From NCBI GenBank assembly GCA_002724575.1, contig PBPC01000077.1, positions 83,189-147,188 on the forward strand: a stretch of 64,000 bases of DNA, in the 5' to 3' direction. This DNA is from Gemmatimonadota bacterium (GTDB taxonomy: Bacteria; Gemmatimonadota; Gemmatimonadetes; Longimicrobiales; Gaopeijiaceae). The notes under the pieces were generated by a model. It searched no databases, was not told where the DNA came from, and saw nothing but the letters and a program-made list of their open reading frames with translations. This document shows positions 18,188 to 27,232 of this stretch, in pieces; within the stretch, counting starts at the first letter, position 1; each line of letters opens with the position of its first letter. The position numbers were made by a program, and so were the translations under genes.

Positions 18188-19420
18188 TCAAGTCGATTGC
18201 AGGCCTGCTGTTAGTTCAACCGTAATCCCTCGAATCTCTAAAACCCGCAATAGTGCCTCGCCTATCTTATTGTTTGGTGTCGATGCCCCCGCGGTGATCC
18301 CTAAATCGAAAGCACCCCGAGGAAGCCAATCCTTATCCAGGACCTCTTCAGCAACTGGGTCCAGCTCGACCTTGTGTTTGATTGTGCCAGTCCCAACATC
18401 GATACACGATGCATCCTGAATGTGGAATGTAGATGTGTATTGTCGACAAAGGTGGGCAAGGTGATTTGTGTTTGAGGAATTGTAACCACCGATCACGAGC
18501 ATTAAATCCGGTGGTTCCTCCATCATTTCCTTTACGGCGTCCTGCCGTTCTTGTGTGGCTGAGCAGATTGTTCCAAAAGATCTGAAATGAACACTGCCGT
18601 GTTCCTCATCAAAACGCTCAACAATGGCCTCGCGAATTTTGGCACCAATTGCCATCGATTCACTGGCCAGCATCGTTGTTTGATTGGCCACCCCGATACA
18701 CGCTAAGTCGACTTCCGGATCAAAATCCGCAGATACCTTCATCTTGAAGTGAGCCTTGAAATCTTCAGTCTTAAGATGCCCAGGGCGCTTCGTTATGTAG
18801 TCGCATAGGAGGTCGGCTTCGACCATGTCCCGAACAATGATGTACTTGCCTCCAGGGTGCTTATTGACCTGAGATGCTGTCGCACGGGATTCCTCATGAG
18901 TGTACTTACCATGAATAACTGCGGTGAATCCATCCCGAGCGTAGTTTTCGACACGTTTCCAGACGTGGAGCACTGACCCACAGGTAGTGTCTACCAAAAT
19001 GCACCCGATCCCCCGAAGTGTCTCAAAATCATTCAAGGTGACACCAAAAGCTGGTAGGATCACAACGTCTGCTTTATCCACAGGTGAAAAGTCAAAGAGA
19101 CCAGTGTCATCTGGATAAATGAAGGAGATCCCCATTTCTGTCATCCGCTGGTTGACGTGCGGATTGTGAATGATTTCACCAACGAGATAAATCTTCTTAT
19201 CTGGGAACTTATGAACAGTTTCATACGCATAATCGATCGCACGATCAACGCCATAACAGAAACCAAATTCTTGAGCTAGGCGCACTGTCACATCCCCGAA
19301 GGTGTCTGCATAACCACGTGCTCGAATACGCTCTACTAAAGCGGAGTGGTATTCAGCATCAATAAGGGGCTGCATCTCCTTCTTGAGGCCAAAGCCCTTA
19401 CGAAAGTAGGTCTGCTCCAT
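18188..19420 (-). CDS. ispH: 4-hydroxy-3-methylbut-2-enyl diphosphate reductase, long plant/cyanobacterial type
   Basis: The three conserved cysteines for the iron-sulfur cluster are C55 (GFCYGV), C147 (DTTCGSV) and C286 (TICSATQ). Other family motifs are the substrate-binding H85 (GEIIHNP) and GGYNSSNT near residue 311. IspH makes IPP and DMAPP at the end of the MEP pathway. The 410-residue length and the insertions around 205-235 match the long form known from cyanobacteria and plants rather than the roughly 310-residue E. coli form. It stands alone, convergent with lpdA. Confidence 0.94.
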   Translation of the reverse strand: MEQTYFRKGFGLKKEMQPLIDAEYHSALVERIRARGYADTFGDVTVRLAQEFGFCYGVDRAIDYAYETVHKFPDKKIYLVGEIIHNPHVNQRMTEMGISFIYPDDTGLFDFSPVDKADVVILPAFGVTLNDFETLRGIGCILVDTTCGSVLHVWKRVENYARDGFTAVIHGKYTHEESRATASQVNKHPGGKYIIVRDMVEADLLCDYITKRPGHLKTEDFKAHFKMKVSADFDPEVDLACIGVANQTTMLASESMAIGAKIREAIVERFDEEHGSVHFRSFGTICSATQERQDAVKEMMEEPPDLMLVIGGYNSSNTNHLAHLCRQYTSTFHIQDASCIDVGTGTIKHKVELDPVAEEVLDKDWLPRGAFDLGITAGASTPNNKIGEALLRVLEIRGITVELTAGLQST

Positions 19421-19606
19421 ACTTGCCTTGCGGTAATCTTAAATTGTCAGTGAGATCGGATACCCCGTCTAGCATTGACCGATCCCGGGAGCTGTTTTCA
19501 TGATTATATGTTCGGGTGAATTGTTGGATTACAGAAGGGGGCAAGCAAGCCGAACTGGTTGGGTTCATAGTGGGGCTGCAGTCGGCGGCCAGGAACCCAA
19601 GGTTTA

Positions 19607-19638
19607 GGTACAAGGGTACAAGGGTACAAGGGTACATG
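19607..19638 (+). repeat. 8-bp tandem repeat at the fxsA start
   Basis: The unit GGTACAAG occurs three times in perfect tandem (19607-19630) followed by a partial copy GGTACATG whose ATG is the likely fxsA start. Each copy contributes an AAGGG that resembles a Shine-Dalgarno sequence, so copy-number change would alter the number or spacing of potential ribosome-binding sites. Confidence 0.9.
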
Positions 19639-20181
19639 GGTCTACTTGGGCGTCTCGCCTTTTTGTTCATAATCGTACCGATCATAGAGTTAATGATTCT
19701 TATCGAACTCGGTCGGGTTTTAGGTCTCTTCCCAACGCTTCTTGTGATTCTGTTAACCGGAGCGGGTGGTACAATCCTCGCACGGTTAGAAGGACTGAGG
19801 GTCTTTTTTCAGTTTCGGCAATCACTAGCACAGGCACAAATTCCCGGTCAAGCCATACTCGATGGGTTATCTGTCCTCATTGGGGGAGCCTTCCTAATCA
19901 CACCTGGTGTACTCACTGACATTTTAGGGTTTTCTCTGCTTTTGCCCCCCTCCAGGCGATGGTTGCAACGTCGGGTACGTTCTCGACTTGAACAGAAAAT
20001 CAAGGATGGCAGCATTCATATGGTAAGCATGGGGTCGGGTCACGGATTTGGAGCAGGCCATCCTGGTTCAACAAGGCGTAATGTTTGGACATCGGAAGAC
20101 ATTGACCCAAGGGCACAAAAAGGTACGCAAGAGCGTCAGGCTTTTAGGAATGAGATCGTATTTGAGCCCGAGGAACAGTAA
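19636..20181 (+). CDS. fxsA: FxsA family membrane protein
   Basis: ATG at 19636 begins the typical FxsA N-terminus (MGLLGRLAFLFIIVPIIELM); the open frame extends upstream to 19516 but that part is polar and unlike the family. Three to four hydrophobic segments follow (about residues 5-25, 27-45, 75-100), including the family's GGxxLxxPG-like GGAFLITPGVLTD, then a basic, glycine-rich cytosolic tail. FxsA is an inner-membrane protein named for suppressing phage F exclusion in E. coli; its cellular role is unknown. The 181-residue length is normal. It ends four bases from the convergent amidase gene. Confidence 0.85.
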   Translation: MGLLGRLAFLFIIVPIIELMILIELGRVLGLFPTLLVILLTGAGGTILARLEGLRVFFQFRQSLAQAQIPGQAILDGLSVLIGGAFLITPGVLTDILGFSLLLPPSRRWLQRRVRSRLEQKIKDGSIHMVSMGSGHGFGAGHPGSTRRNVWTSEDIDPRAQKGTQERQAFRNEIVFEPEEQ

Positions 20182-20185
20182 GTAG

Positions 20186-21862
20186 TTACAGGTTCGCTAA
20201 ATCCAGGGTTGGGAGGAGCTTTGCAGGTTGCCGGTGTCGGGTTGCTTGCTCATATGCATAGGCGATTCTGATCAGGGTCCCTTCACTCCAGGCCCTTCCA
20301 AAGAAGAGGATTCCGGTCGGCAAACCGTGGACGTATCCGTTAGGCACTGTAATGCTGGGATACCCTGCAATTGCGGCTGGCCCAGAGCTCCCGTTGCTGG
20401 ATACGTCACGGTTTACGAGATCGATTTTCCAAGCAGGACGCGTCGTTGGTGCAATGATCGCATCAAGTCGATGTTCTTCCATGACTGCATCGATTCCCTC
20501 ATCCTGCGAGAGGCGTCGGGCAAGTTCCTTTGATTCAAGGTACTCACTTGAATCCAGCGATCCCTTTTCTTCTGCTTCGAGAAAGGTTTCCTGGCCAAAG
20601 TAGGGCATCTCCCGATCAGCATTGGATTCATTGAAGGCGATGATGTCTGCAAGTGTAGCCATACCATTTGGCTTACCGGACATTTCTAAATAGGCAGCGA
20701 GGTCAGCTTTCAATTCATACAGCAGCACCTGAAAAGAAGGCTCCCCCATGCTTTCTCTTGTAGGGATATTTGTGGGATCTACGATTGTGGCTCCTTCTGC
20801 TGACATTGAGCGAATCGCTTCCTCCATGAGTTGGTCCACATCGGGCTGTGCGCCGAAATAGCTGCGCTCAACTCCTATCCGAACACCGCGAAGTCCATCC
20901 CGATCGAGAAACGACGTATAGTCGGTACCGACGAAATCAGCTGAGGGAATCGTCATGGGATCACTGGGATCGGGCCCGACTAGAGCTGTCAGCATCGCAG
21001 CAGCGTCAGCAACACTACGGGTCATCGGGCCTGCTGTGTCTTGGGTGTGGGCGATGGGAATGATACCAGAACGACCAACCAAGCCAACTGTGGGTTTTAG
21101 GCCAACAATGCCGTTTACAGAGGACGGACATACGACCGAGCCGTTCGTTTCTGTGCCAATTGCTCCTGCACAAAAATTCGCCGAGACAGAAGCACCGGAT
21201 CCGGAAGAAGACCCACACGGGTTACGATCTACTGCGAAGGCATTTCCACACTGTCCGCCCCGCCCGCTCCAGCCTGAACTTGATCGAGATGACCTAATAT
21301 TTGCCCACTCGGATAAATTGGCTTTCGCAAGAATAATTGCTCCTGCTTCCCGGAGTTTCGCGGCGACATGACTGTCTTTTGCTGCGACATGACCTTCCAA
21401 TGCATAAGATCCCGCAGTCGTGGTCATTAGGTCAGCAGTATCGATGTTGTCTTTGAGGACGATCGGGATGCCGTGTAACGGACTTCGGACAACTCCATTT
21501 TCTCTTTCCTCATCTAGCTCTTTGGCAATTAAGAGTGCATCCGAGTTTGTTTCGATGATTGACCGAAGCTTGGGTCCTTCGCGGTCCAGGGCGGCTATGC
21601 GATCGAGGTATAGTTGGGTGATCTCGACAGAAGTCCGTCGACCCGAAGCCATATCTTCTGCTAGGCCGCTAAATGTGGCCTCTTCGAGTTCAAATGTTTC
21701 ATTCACCCACCAGGAACCTTCGCTGTTAACAGTTTCTTGGGAGTTTCTTGCTTCGCAGGCTGTTGACCCAACGACAGCGGTAGCAACCGCCCCTAGCCCT
21801 CCGAGTTTCATAAATTCGCGTCGATCAAGGTTGGTCACGCCGCCGTTATGCTTCGAATTCAC
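20186..21862 (-). CDS. Amidase-signature family hydrolase, Tat-exported
   Basis: The 558-residue protein opens with DRREFMKL before a hydrophobic stretch ending AVVGSTAC, which reads as a twin-arginine signal with a possible lipobox. The amidase-signature Ser-cisSer-Lys triad is visible: K137 in GIPIVLKDN, the serines of PCGSSSGSG (218-220), and the nucleophile S242 in ETNGSVVCP. Such enzymes hydrolyse carboxamides or peptide amides; this exported type with a glutamyl-amidase-like core is common in peptide scavengers. It is not GatA, which is cytosolic. It is divergent from the M42 gene, so the 160-base gap probably holds both promoters. Confidence 0.9.
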   Translation of the reverse strand: MNSKHNGGVTNLDRREFMKLGGLGAVATAVVGSTACEARNSQETVNSEGSWWVNETFELEEATFSGLAEDMASGRRTSVEITQLYLDRIAALDREGPKLRSIIETNSDALLIAKELDEERENGVVRSPLHGIPIVLKDNIDTADLMTTTAGSYALEGHVAAKDSHVAAKLREAGAIILAKANLSEWANIRSSRSSSGWSGRGGQCGNAFAVDRNPCGSSSGSGASVSANFCAGAIGTETNGSVVCPSSVNGIVGLKPTVGLVGRSGIIPIAHTQDTAGPMTRSVADAAAMLTALVGPDPSDPMTIPSADFVGTDYTSFLDRDGLRGVRIGVERSYFGAQPDVDQLMEEAIRSMSAEGATIVDPTNIPTRESMGEPSFQVLLYELKADLAAYLEMSGKPNGMATLADIIAFNESNADREMPYFGQETFLEAEEKGSLDSSEYLESKELARRLSQDEGIDAVMEEHRLDAIIAPTTRPAWKIDLVNRDVSSNGSSGPAAIAGYPSITVPNGYVHGLPTGILFFGRAWSEGTLIRIAYAYEQATRHRQPAKLLPTLDLANL

Positions 21863-22023
21863 TTTTTCCTCCCCGAGTTGCCGCTCCGGTGATCAGTTAC
21901 TGGGAAGCTGATGTGCCATTGGGTATCCGAGCAAGCTAGAGCTGAGAGATCCCGGGTCTTGGCCATCTGGGAGAGCCACGGATAGCTTTGGATTCCGAAC
22001 CCCATGTCCCAACCTGAGTGACC

Positions 22024-23091
22024 ATGAGCCAAGATATTTCATTCCTGAAACAACTTCTTGATGCTGCAGGACCATCAGGATTCGAGTTTCGTGCCGGACG
22101 TGTATGGCGCACCGAAGCGTCAACATTCGCAGGACAAGTAGATGTTGATGCGACGGGGAATTCTTTTGCCATGCTAAATGAGTCTGGTAACCCACACGTT
22201 ATGCTTGCAGGGCACATCGACGAAATTGGACTCCAGATCACCCATGTTGATGAAGAGGGGTATTTGTATGTAGCTGAAATTGGTGGCTGGGACCCCCAAG
22301 TTCTGGTTGGCCAGCGGGTAGCCATATTAGGAAAGAGCGCTGAAGTGCCGGGAGTTATTGGGAAAAAAGCTATCCATCTCATGACTCCAGAAGATCGTGA
22401 GAAAGCATCCAAAACTCGGAAGCTTTGGGTTGATGTGGGTGCTTCTAGCAGGGATGAGGTGGTTTCTCTCGGAATCCGCGTGGGAGACCCTATCGTTTTA
22501 GCTCAGAGTATGATCCACCTGGCGGGGAATCGGATCGCGAGTCGTGCGATCGATAACCGGATTGGCGCGTTCATCGTACTTGAAGCGATTAGAATGCTGT
22601 CAGACGATTTGCCAGCTGCGCGAGTAACGGCTGTTGCAACTGCCCAGGAGGAGATTGGGCAAAGCGGGGGTGGCGCCAGAGCGAGTGCCTACCGACTAGA
22701 CCCCGACGTAGCAATTGTGGTTGATGTGACGTTCAGTACAGATGTTCCAGATGTGGAGAAGAAGGAGCTGGGCGAACATAGACTGGGCGGTGGGCCGGTA
22801 TTAAGTCGTGGCTCGGCCTCACATAACTCAGTGTTTGAAATGCTTGCCAGTGTGGCAGAAGAGGAAGCGATCCCATATACGATCCAGGCTTCTCCGAAGT
22901 CTACACGGACGGACGCGGATGGCATTCACCTGACGAGAGGTGGTGTTCCTACGGGTCTTATTTCAGTACCTAATCGCTACATGCATTCTCCGAATGAAGT
23001 CGTAAGTGTCGATGACCTCTTCAATACTGCGAAGCTAATTGCAGCTTTTGTACGCAGGCTTAAGGTGGAGACAGACTTCACACCGAGGTAA
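22024..23091 (+). CDS. M42-family aminopeptidase (glutamyl aminopeptidase/endoglucanase-like)
   Basis: The 355-residue protein has the dinuclear metal site of M42 enzymes: AGHIDEIG near residue 62, RAIDNR near 180, the catalytic pair in AQEEIG near 211, an aspartate in VVDVTF, and the last ligand in MHSPNEVV near 320. These cytosolic, self-compartmentalising aminopeptidases degrade short peptides. ATG 22024 is preferred over GTG 22018. The gene fits a heterotroph that imports peptides made by the exported M14, S9 and amidase enzymes nearby. Confidence 0.9.
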   Translation: MSQDISFLKQLLDAAGPSGFEFRAGRVWRTEASTFAGQVDVDATGNSFAMLNESGNPHVMLAGHIDEIGLQITHVDEEGYLYVAEIGGWDPQVLVGQRVAILGKSAEVPGVIGKKAIHLMTPEDREKASKTRKLWVDVGASSRDEVVSLGIRVGDPIVLAQSMIHLAGNRIASRAIDNRIGAFIVLEAIRMLSDDLPAARVTAVATAQEEIGQSGGGARASAYRLDPDVAIVVDVTFSTDVPDVEKKELGEHRLGGGPVLSRGSASHNSVFEMLASVAEEEAIPYTIQASPKSTRTDADGIHLTRGGVPTGLISVPNRYMHSPNEVVSVDDLFNTAKLIAAFVRRLKVETDFTPR

Positions 23092-23265
23092 GGAGCATAG
23101 CTCAGTACCGTTGACGCTTTCGGGACCCCATTCTACCCTTCGTTCCCTACCGTCGGGATGATTGTTCCCGTCGGTTCGCAGGGTACTGGTAGAAAATGCG
23201 TTCAAACCGGGCCCTCTCACCCGACCGCACTAATGTGGTCATGACGTTCTAACGGATGTGACGGA

Positions 23266-23739
23266 ATGCCTTTAGATGCTGGACAGTTAGTAATGGAGTT
23301 GCAAGAAATGCGTGATGATGGGCACCTATCTGACGCGATCTTGCGTCGCGCCATTCGATCTATTGAGGAAGCAGATGACCGCTACAGTTGGGTTGGAGCA
23401 TACCTCTTGAACGAAGCGGAACAGGAACTCTGGCTCCACAATTATGTTGGCCCTGGAACTGAGCACGCGAAGATTCCAGTAGGCACAGGAGTATGCGGTC
23501 GTGCAATAGAGCAGCGTACGAATTTGAATATTGCTGATGTGTCTACAGAGGAAAATTACTTAGCGTGTTCACCAGACGTACAATCTGAGCTTGTCGTTTT
23601 GATACGAGCGGGATCCGACATTTTTGGTCAAATCGATATCGATTCCGACGAGCCGGCAGCCTTCACAGAAGAAGATGAGATTGCCGTCATAAGCATAGCA
23701 GATAAGCTAGCTGAGCAATTGGCCGCCGAGAGAAGATAG
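23266..23739 (+). CDS. GAF-domain protein, free methionine-(R)-sulfoxide reductase-like
   Basis: The 157-residue protein is a single GAF domain. It resembles fRMsr enzymes through IPVGTGVCGRA (C77) and the LACSP motif (C101), which are 24 residues apart as are the second and third conserved cysteines of E. coli fRMsr. The first cysteine of that enzyme has no counterpart, so the disulfide relay must differ or the protein may be a sensor instead. It is followed within 20 bases by an MBL-fold gene. A methionine-sulfoxide role is plausible, not proven. Confidence 0.75.
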   Translation: MPLDAGQLVMELQEMRDDGHLSDAILRRAIRSIEEADDRYSWVGAYLLNEAEQELWLHNYVGPGTEHAKIPVGTGVCGRAIEQRTNLNIADVSTEENYLACSPDVQSELVVLIRAGSDIFGQIDIDSDEPAAFTEEDEIAVISIADKLAEQLAAERR

Positions 23740-23758
23740 TGGGGACCGGGAGGATGCC

Positions 23759-24511
23759 CTGAGGCTGAGGCCTAACTGTGTAAATGCAGGGAATGCAGGT
23801 CTATTTACGCTTGATGGGACTCGTACCTATATCGTAGGACGGGAAAAGGTAGCGATTATTGACCCCGGGCCTGATCTGGAGAGCCATATAAGAGCATTGG
23901 CTTTAGCTGTTCGGGATGCTCATCACAAGAAGATCATTCTTACCCACGGTCATTCGGATCACGCAGAATCAGCGAGTTCACTTTCGGTGGCAATAGATTC
24001 TGAGGTGTGGGGTCCAGCGGGTGTGGAGTGCGTTAGTCACATACTTGCAGATGGCGATGAGATCACAACTGACGATGGAAATTTGATCGCGGTGGGCACA
24101 CCTGGTCATACACCCGAGCACTTATCGTTTTACTGGGAAGCACAGCGAGCACTTTTCGCAGGCGACCATCTTTTGGGTAAGGGCGACACAACATGGGTGG
24201 CTGATTATCCGGGCTGTATATCTGATTATCTGAACTCAATTGATCGATTACGTATGCTCCGCCTTTCGGTGATTTATCCAGCTCACGGACCCCCTATAGA
24301 AAATCCAACTGAAGCGTTGAGCCGCTTCGAAAGTCATCGCCTAGCTCGCATCCAACAGGTTGAGGAGGCGTTGGAACATCATCCTAGTATGGCCACTGAA
24401 GAGTTGGTGGGCTTCGTATATGGAGACACTCTTCCTACTGGAATGGAGCGTGCGGCCCTTAAGAGTCTGGAGGCGCTTCGGGAACATGTACAGACTCTTA
24501 GAGAAGCCTGA
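23759..24511 (+). CDS. MBL-fold metallo-hydrolase (LACTB2-like), probable CTG start
   Basis: The frame has conserved coding sequence well upstream of its first ATG at 23897, including RPNCVNAGNAGLFTLDG and a DPGP turn. Between the in-frame stop at 23708 and this sequence there is no ATG, GTG or TTG. CTG at 23759, four bases after GGGAGGA, gives the N-terminus MRLRPN and is the best start; CTG 23765 is an alternative. The metal motif HGHSDH, the GTPGHTPEH loop, GDH and PAHGPP follow, then a C-terminal winged-helix-like region. LACTB2-type proteins are hydrolases or RNA endonucleases. A sequencing error at the start cannot be excluded. Confidence 0.82.
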   Translation: MRLRPNCVNAGNAGLFTLDGTRTYIVGREKVAIIDPGPDLESHIRALALAVRDAHHKKIILTHGHSDHAESASSLSVAIDSEVWGPAGVECVSHILADGDEITTDDGNLIAVGTPGHTPEHLSFYWEAQRALFAGDHLLGKGDTTWVADYPGCISDYLNSIDRLRMLRLSVIYPAHGPPIENPTEALSRFESHRLARIQQVEEALEHHPSMATEELVGFVYGDTLPTGMERAALKSLEALREHVQTLREA

Positions 24512-24523
24512 CAGGTAACCTGT
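24511..24523. promoter_or_regulatory. 13-base palindrome upstream of glcD
   Basis: ACAGGT-A-ACCTGT is a perfect palindrome 34 bases before the glcD start codon, overlapping the end of the MBL gene. Its size and position fit a dimeric repressor operator. No regulator gene is adjacent, and a palindrome this short can arise by chance. Confidence 0.3.
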
Positions 24524-24557
24524 TGCATCTCTACTCGTAGGCAGGGTATCCTCGGGC

Positions 24558-26003
24558 ATGACTCGACCTCTTCCTTCCACTGTCGTCAGCGATCTGGCTG
24601 AGATCGTTGGCCATGAACACGTCATCACGGACCCTGAACGTCTGCTCGTATATGAATCTGACGGCCTCACCGCATATCGAAGGCCACCGCGAGCAGTGGT
24701 TCTGCCATCGTCAACTGAAGAAATTTCTGCTGTAGTTGAACTCTTGCATAGCAATGGTATAGAGGTAATTCCTCGCGGAGCAGGTACAGGCTTATCTGGT
24801 GGTGCATTGACTACACCCGAAGGCGTCATAGTTGGTACTGCTCGTATGAATCGCATTTTGAAGATTGATGTAGAAAACAGACTTGCGATTGCTCAACCCG
24901 GTGTCATTAATGCTCGTTTGACCGAAGCCACGAATCCTTACGGTCTCTATTATGCCCCCGACCCATCCTCTCAGAGTACGTGCACGCTTGGTGGAAATGT
25001 TGCTGAAAATTCAGGGGGGCCTCATTGCCTGAAGTACGGTGTCACTGCTCGTTACGTTACCGGGCTCACGGTGGTATTAGCGGGGGGTCGGATCGTACAG
25101 CTCGGGGGTGTGGGACGTGATCCGTATTCAACACTGGACTTAGTCGGTCTGTTCGTGGGCTCTGAGGGTTGCTTTGGCATAGCGACTGAAATCGAAATCC
25201 GCCTGCTGCCAATTACTGAAGGCGTGCGAACTCTGCTTGGAATCTTTGAATCGGTTGAGTCAGCAGGCCGAGCAGTCACGAAAATCATGGCTTCTGGTTT
25301 GATGCCCGCAGCGGTGGAAATTGTGGATGGGCCGACAATCGAGGCGGTTGAAGCGAGTGTATTTGCTGCTGGTTATCCACTTGAGGCCGGAGCCGCTCTC
25401 GTAATTGAATTCGACGGCACTGAAGCTGGGCTTGATCTAGATGCTGATCGAGCTGAGAAGTGCTGTCTTGAAGAGGGGGCCATCGAAGTTCAGAGGGCCA
25501 CTGATCCGGAGCACCGCGTGAAGCTCTGGAGGGCTCGGAAAAAAGCATTCGGAGCAATGGGACGGATTGCCCCTGACCTGCTTGTTCAGGATGCGACAGT
25601 GCCTCGGACCAAGCTTCCTGAAGTTCTGGCAGGTATTGACGATATAGGGAATCGATATGGTCTGAAGATAGCCAATGTATTCCATGCTGGTGATGGCAAT
25701 CTGCATCCAAACATCTTATTCGACCGCCAGAATCAGAATGAACTCGAGTTGGTTGAGCTTGCTTCAAAAGAAATCATGCAACTTTGTGTGGATGCTGGTG
25801 GCACGATAACGGGCGAGCATGGAGTGGGTGTAGACAAACGGGAATATATGACGCTGGTTCATGGGCCTGCTGAGTTGGAAGCAATGGCGGCGGCGAAGCG
25901 AGTTTTCGACCCGGCCTCACTATTCAACCCTGGAAAAGTGCTGCCCGACGTAGAGGGAGAAGGGACGACGAAGAGTGAGAAGATATTGGCCATGGGCGAA
26001 TGA
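24558..26003 (+). CDS. glcD: Glycolate oxidase subunit GlcD (FAD-linked oxidase)
   Basis: The 481-residue protein has the PCMH/VAO-type FAD domain (PRGAGTGLSGGA near residue 75; NVAENSGGPHCLKYG near 150) and the C-terminal FAD-oxidase domain with HAGDGNLHP and TGEHGVG. GlcD oxidises glycolate, and sometimes D-lactate or other 2-hydroxy acids, passing electrons through GlcE/GlcF to the quinone pool. The order glcD-glcE-glcF with overlapping stops and starts shows one operon. It may salvage phosphoglycolate or use algal glycolate. The palindrome upstream may be an operator. Confidence 0.93.
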   Translation: MTRPLPSTVVSDLAEIVGHEHVITDPERLLVYESDGLTAYRRPPRAVVLPSSTEEISAVVELLHSNGIEVIPRGAGTGLSGGALTTPEGVIVGTARMNRILKIDVENRLAIAQPGVINARLTEATNPYGLYYAPDPSSQSTCTLGGNVAENSGGPHCLKYGVTARYVTGLTVVLAGGRIVQLGGVGRDPYSTLDLVGLFVGSEGCFGIATEIEIRLLPITEGVRTLLGIFESVESAGRAVTKIMASGLMPAAVEIVDGPTIEAVEASVFAAGYPLEAGAALVIEFDGTEAGLDLDADRAEKCCLEEGAIEVQRATDPEHRVKLWRARKKAFGAMGRIAPDLLVQDATVPRTKLPEVLAGIDDIGNRYGLKIANVFHAGDGNLHPNILFDRQNQNELELVELASKEIMQLCVDAGGTITGEHGVGVDKREYMTLVHGPAELEAMAAAKRVFDPASLFNPGKVLPDVEGEGTTKSEKILAMGE

Positions 26004-27232
26004 GAGTCGATCTAACTGATTCACTCTCTAGCCTCTTGCCTAAGGAGGCCTTCGGCTTCTCAGTGCCGTCAAGTTTACCGGCTGCACTGCGTACCGATGT
26101 GGAAACGATTATTGCACCAGGATCAGTAGAAGAAGTGGCAATGTTACTTCAGTGGGCGTCTGAGCGAGGGGTTGGTGTGGTGCCCATCGGAACAGGGGGA
26201 CACACGTATCCCCGTTGTCCGAGTGACCCATTCATAGTGCTGACGACTTCGCGTCTCAACGAGATCCAGCACTATGAGCCGGCAGACTTAACAATGGCTG
26301 CAGGTGCCGGAGTATTGATCCGGGATCTTGCAACTGAAATGGCTATTCATGGGCAGTGGCTTCCCTTTGATCCACCGGACGTGCGCAACAGGACCTTGGG
26401 AGGCCTTGTAGCAACAGGCCTAAGCGGTCCGCTTTGGGCAGGTTATGGTCAACTAAGGAACCATGTTCTGGGGGCCACAATCGTATGTGGGAATGGGCAG
26501 ACAGTGAGGCTTGGCGGGAAGGTCGTCAAAAACGTAGCGGGTTTTGACATTCTAAAACCGATGGTGGGCAGCCGTGGTGAGCTCGCGATTATCACTTCTG
26601 CTACTGTAAGGATTTTCCCATTGCCGGTCTTAGACCGGCTCCTTGTCCTGGAGGCTGCTGACATCTCTGAGCTTGTACCTACTGCGCGGGCTATTGCTAC
26701 GGCACCGATCATGCCTGCTTCGGTTAGTCTCAGGGCGACCTCGAATAGAAGTAGGCTTCTGGTCCGCTTACATGGGGCTCAGGTCTCGGTGGATTCTGAT
26801 CAGAAGAGCCTCGAAAAGCATACGAGTGTCTCTTTTGAGGTCAGGGATTCTCCTGAGGATCAGTCTTTGATGTTGGAAGAAAGAGGGGGTGGTATGAATA
26901 CAGAACCTGCGGTTCGGGTATGGGCACTCCCCTCTCGAATAGACGCGCTATTGGATGTTCTTAAACAGGTCCCAGGGGCGAGTTTGAACGCAGATGTGTA
27001 CGGCGGATCAGTTCGGGTTTATCTACCTGAGCAAATATCGGACATCGAGTCTAGCCTTACAGGCCTACAAAAGGATATCGAAGAATTGGGTGGTACCATG
27101 CGAGCGCTCCAAATTCCCGCTGAAGTCAATGCTTCCGCATACTTCACTAAGCCTTTAGCCGATGAAGGGGAGCTTGCTAGCGGTCTGAAGCGTGCATTTG
27201 ACCCACAATCCATACTGTGGGGCATCGGGTGA
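26000..27232 (+). CDS. glcE: Glycolate oxidase subunit GlcE (FAD-binding)
   Basis: The 410-residue protein begins at ATG 26000, overlapping the glcD stop (ATGA). It has an N-terminal PCMH-type FAD-binding domain (VVPIGTGGHTYPR near 55; DPPDVRNRTLGGLVATGLSG near 125) and a shorter C-terminal domain ending AFDPQSILWGIG, the typical GlcE end. It lacks the long catalytic C-terminal domain of GlcD, as expected. It forms the glycolate dehydrogenase complex with GlcD and GlcF. Confidence 0.9.
   Translation: MRVDLTDSLSSLLPKEAFGFSVPSSLPAALRTDVETIIAPGSVEEVAMLLQWASERGVGVVPIGTGGHTYPRCPSDPFIVLTTSRLNEIQHYEPADLTMAAGAGVLIRDLATEMAIHGQWLPFDPPDVRNRTLGGLVATGLSGPLWAGYGQLRNHVLGATIVCGNGQTVRLGGKVVKNVAGFDILKPMVGSRGELAIITSATVRIFPLPVLDRLLVLEAADISELVPTARAIATAPIMPASVSLRATSNRSRLLVRLHGAQVSVDSDQKSLEKHTSVSFEVRDSPEDQSLMLEERGGGMNTEPAVRVWALPSRIDALLDVLKQVPGASLNADVYGGSVRVYLPEQISDIESSLTGLQKDIEELGGTMRALQIPAEVNASAYFTKPLADEGELASGLKRAFDPQSILWGIG

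Noticed and set aside
23092..23265. tRNA-like fragments (GCATAGCTCAG and GTTCAAACC)
   Set aside because: No acceptor stem, anticodon stem or correct spacing could be folded.
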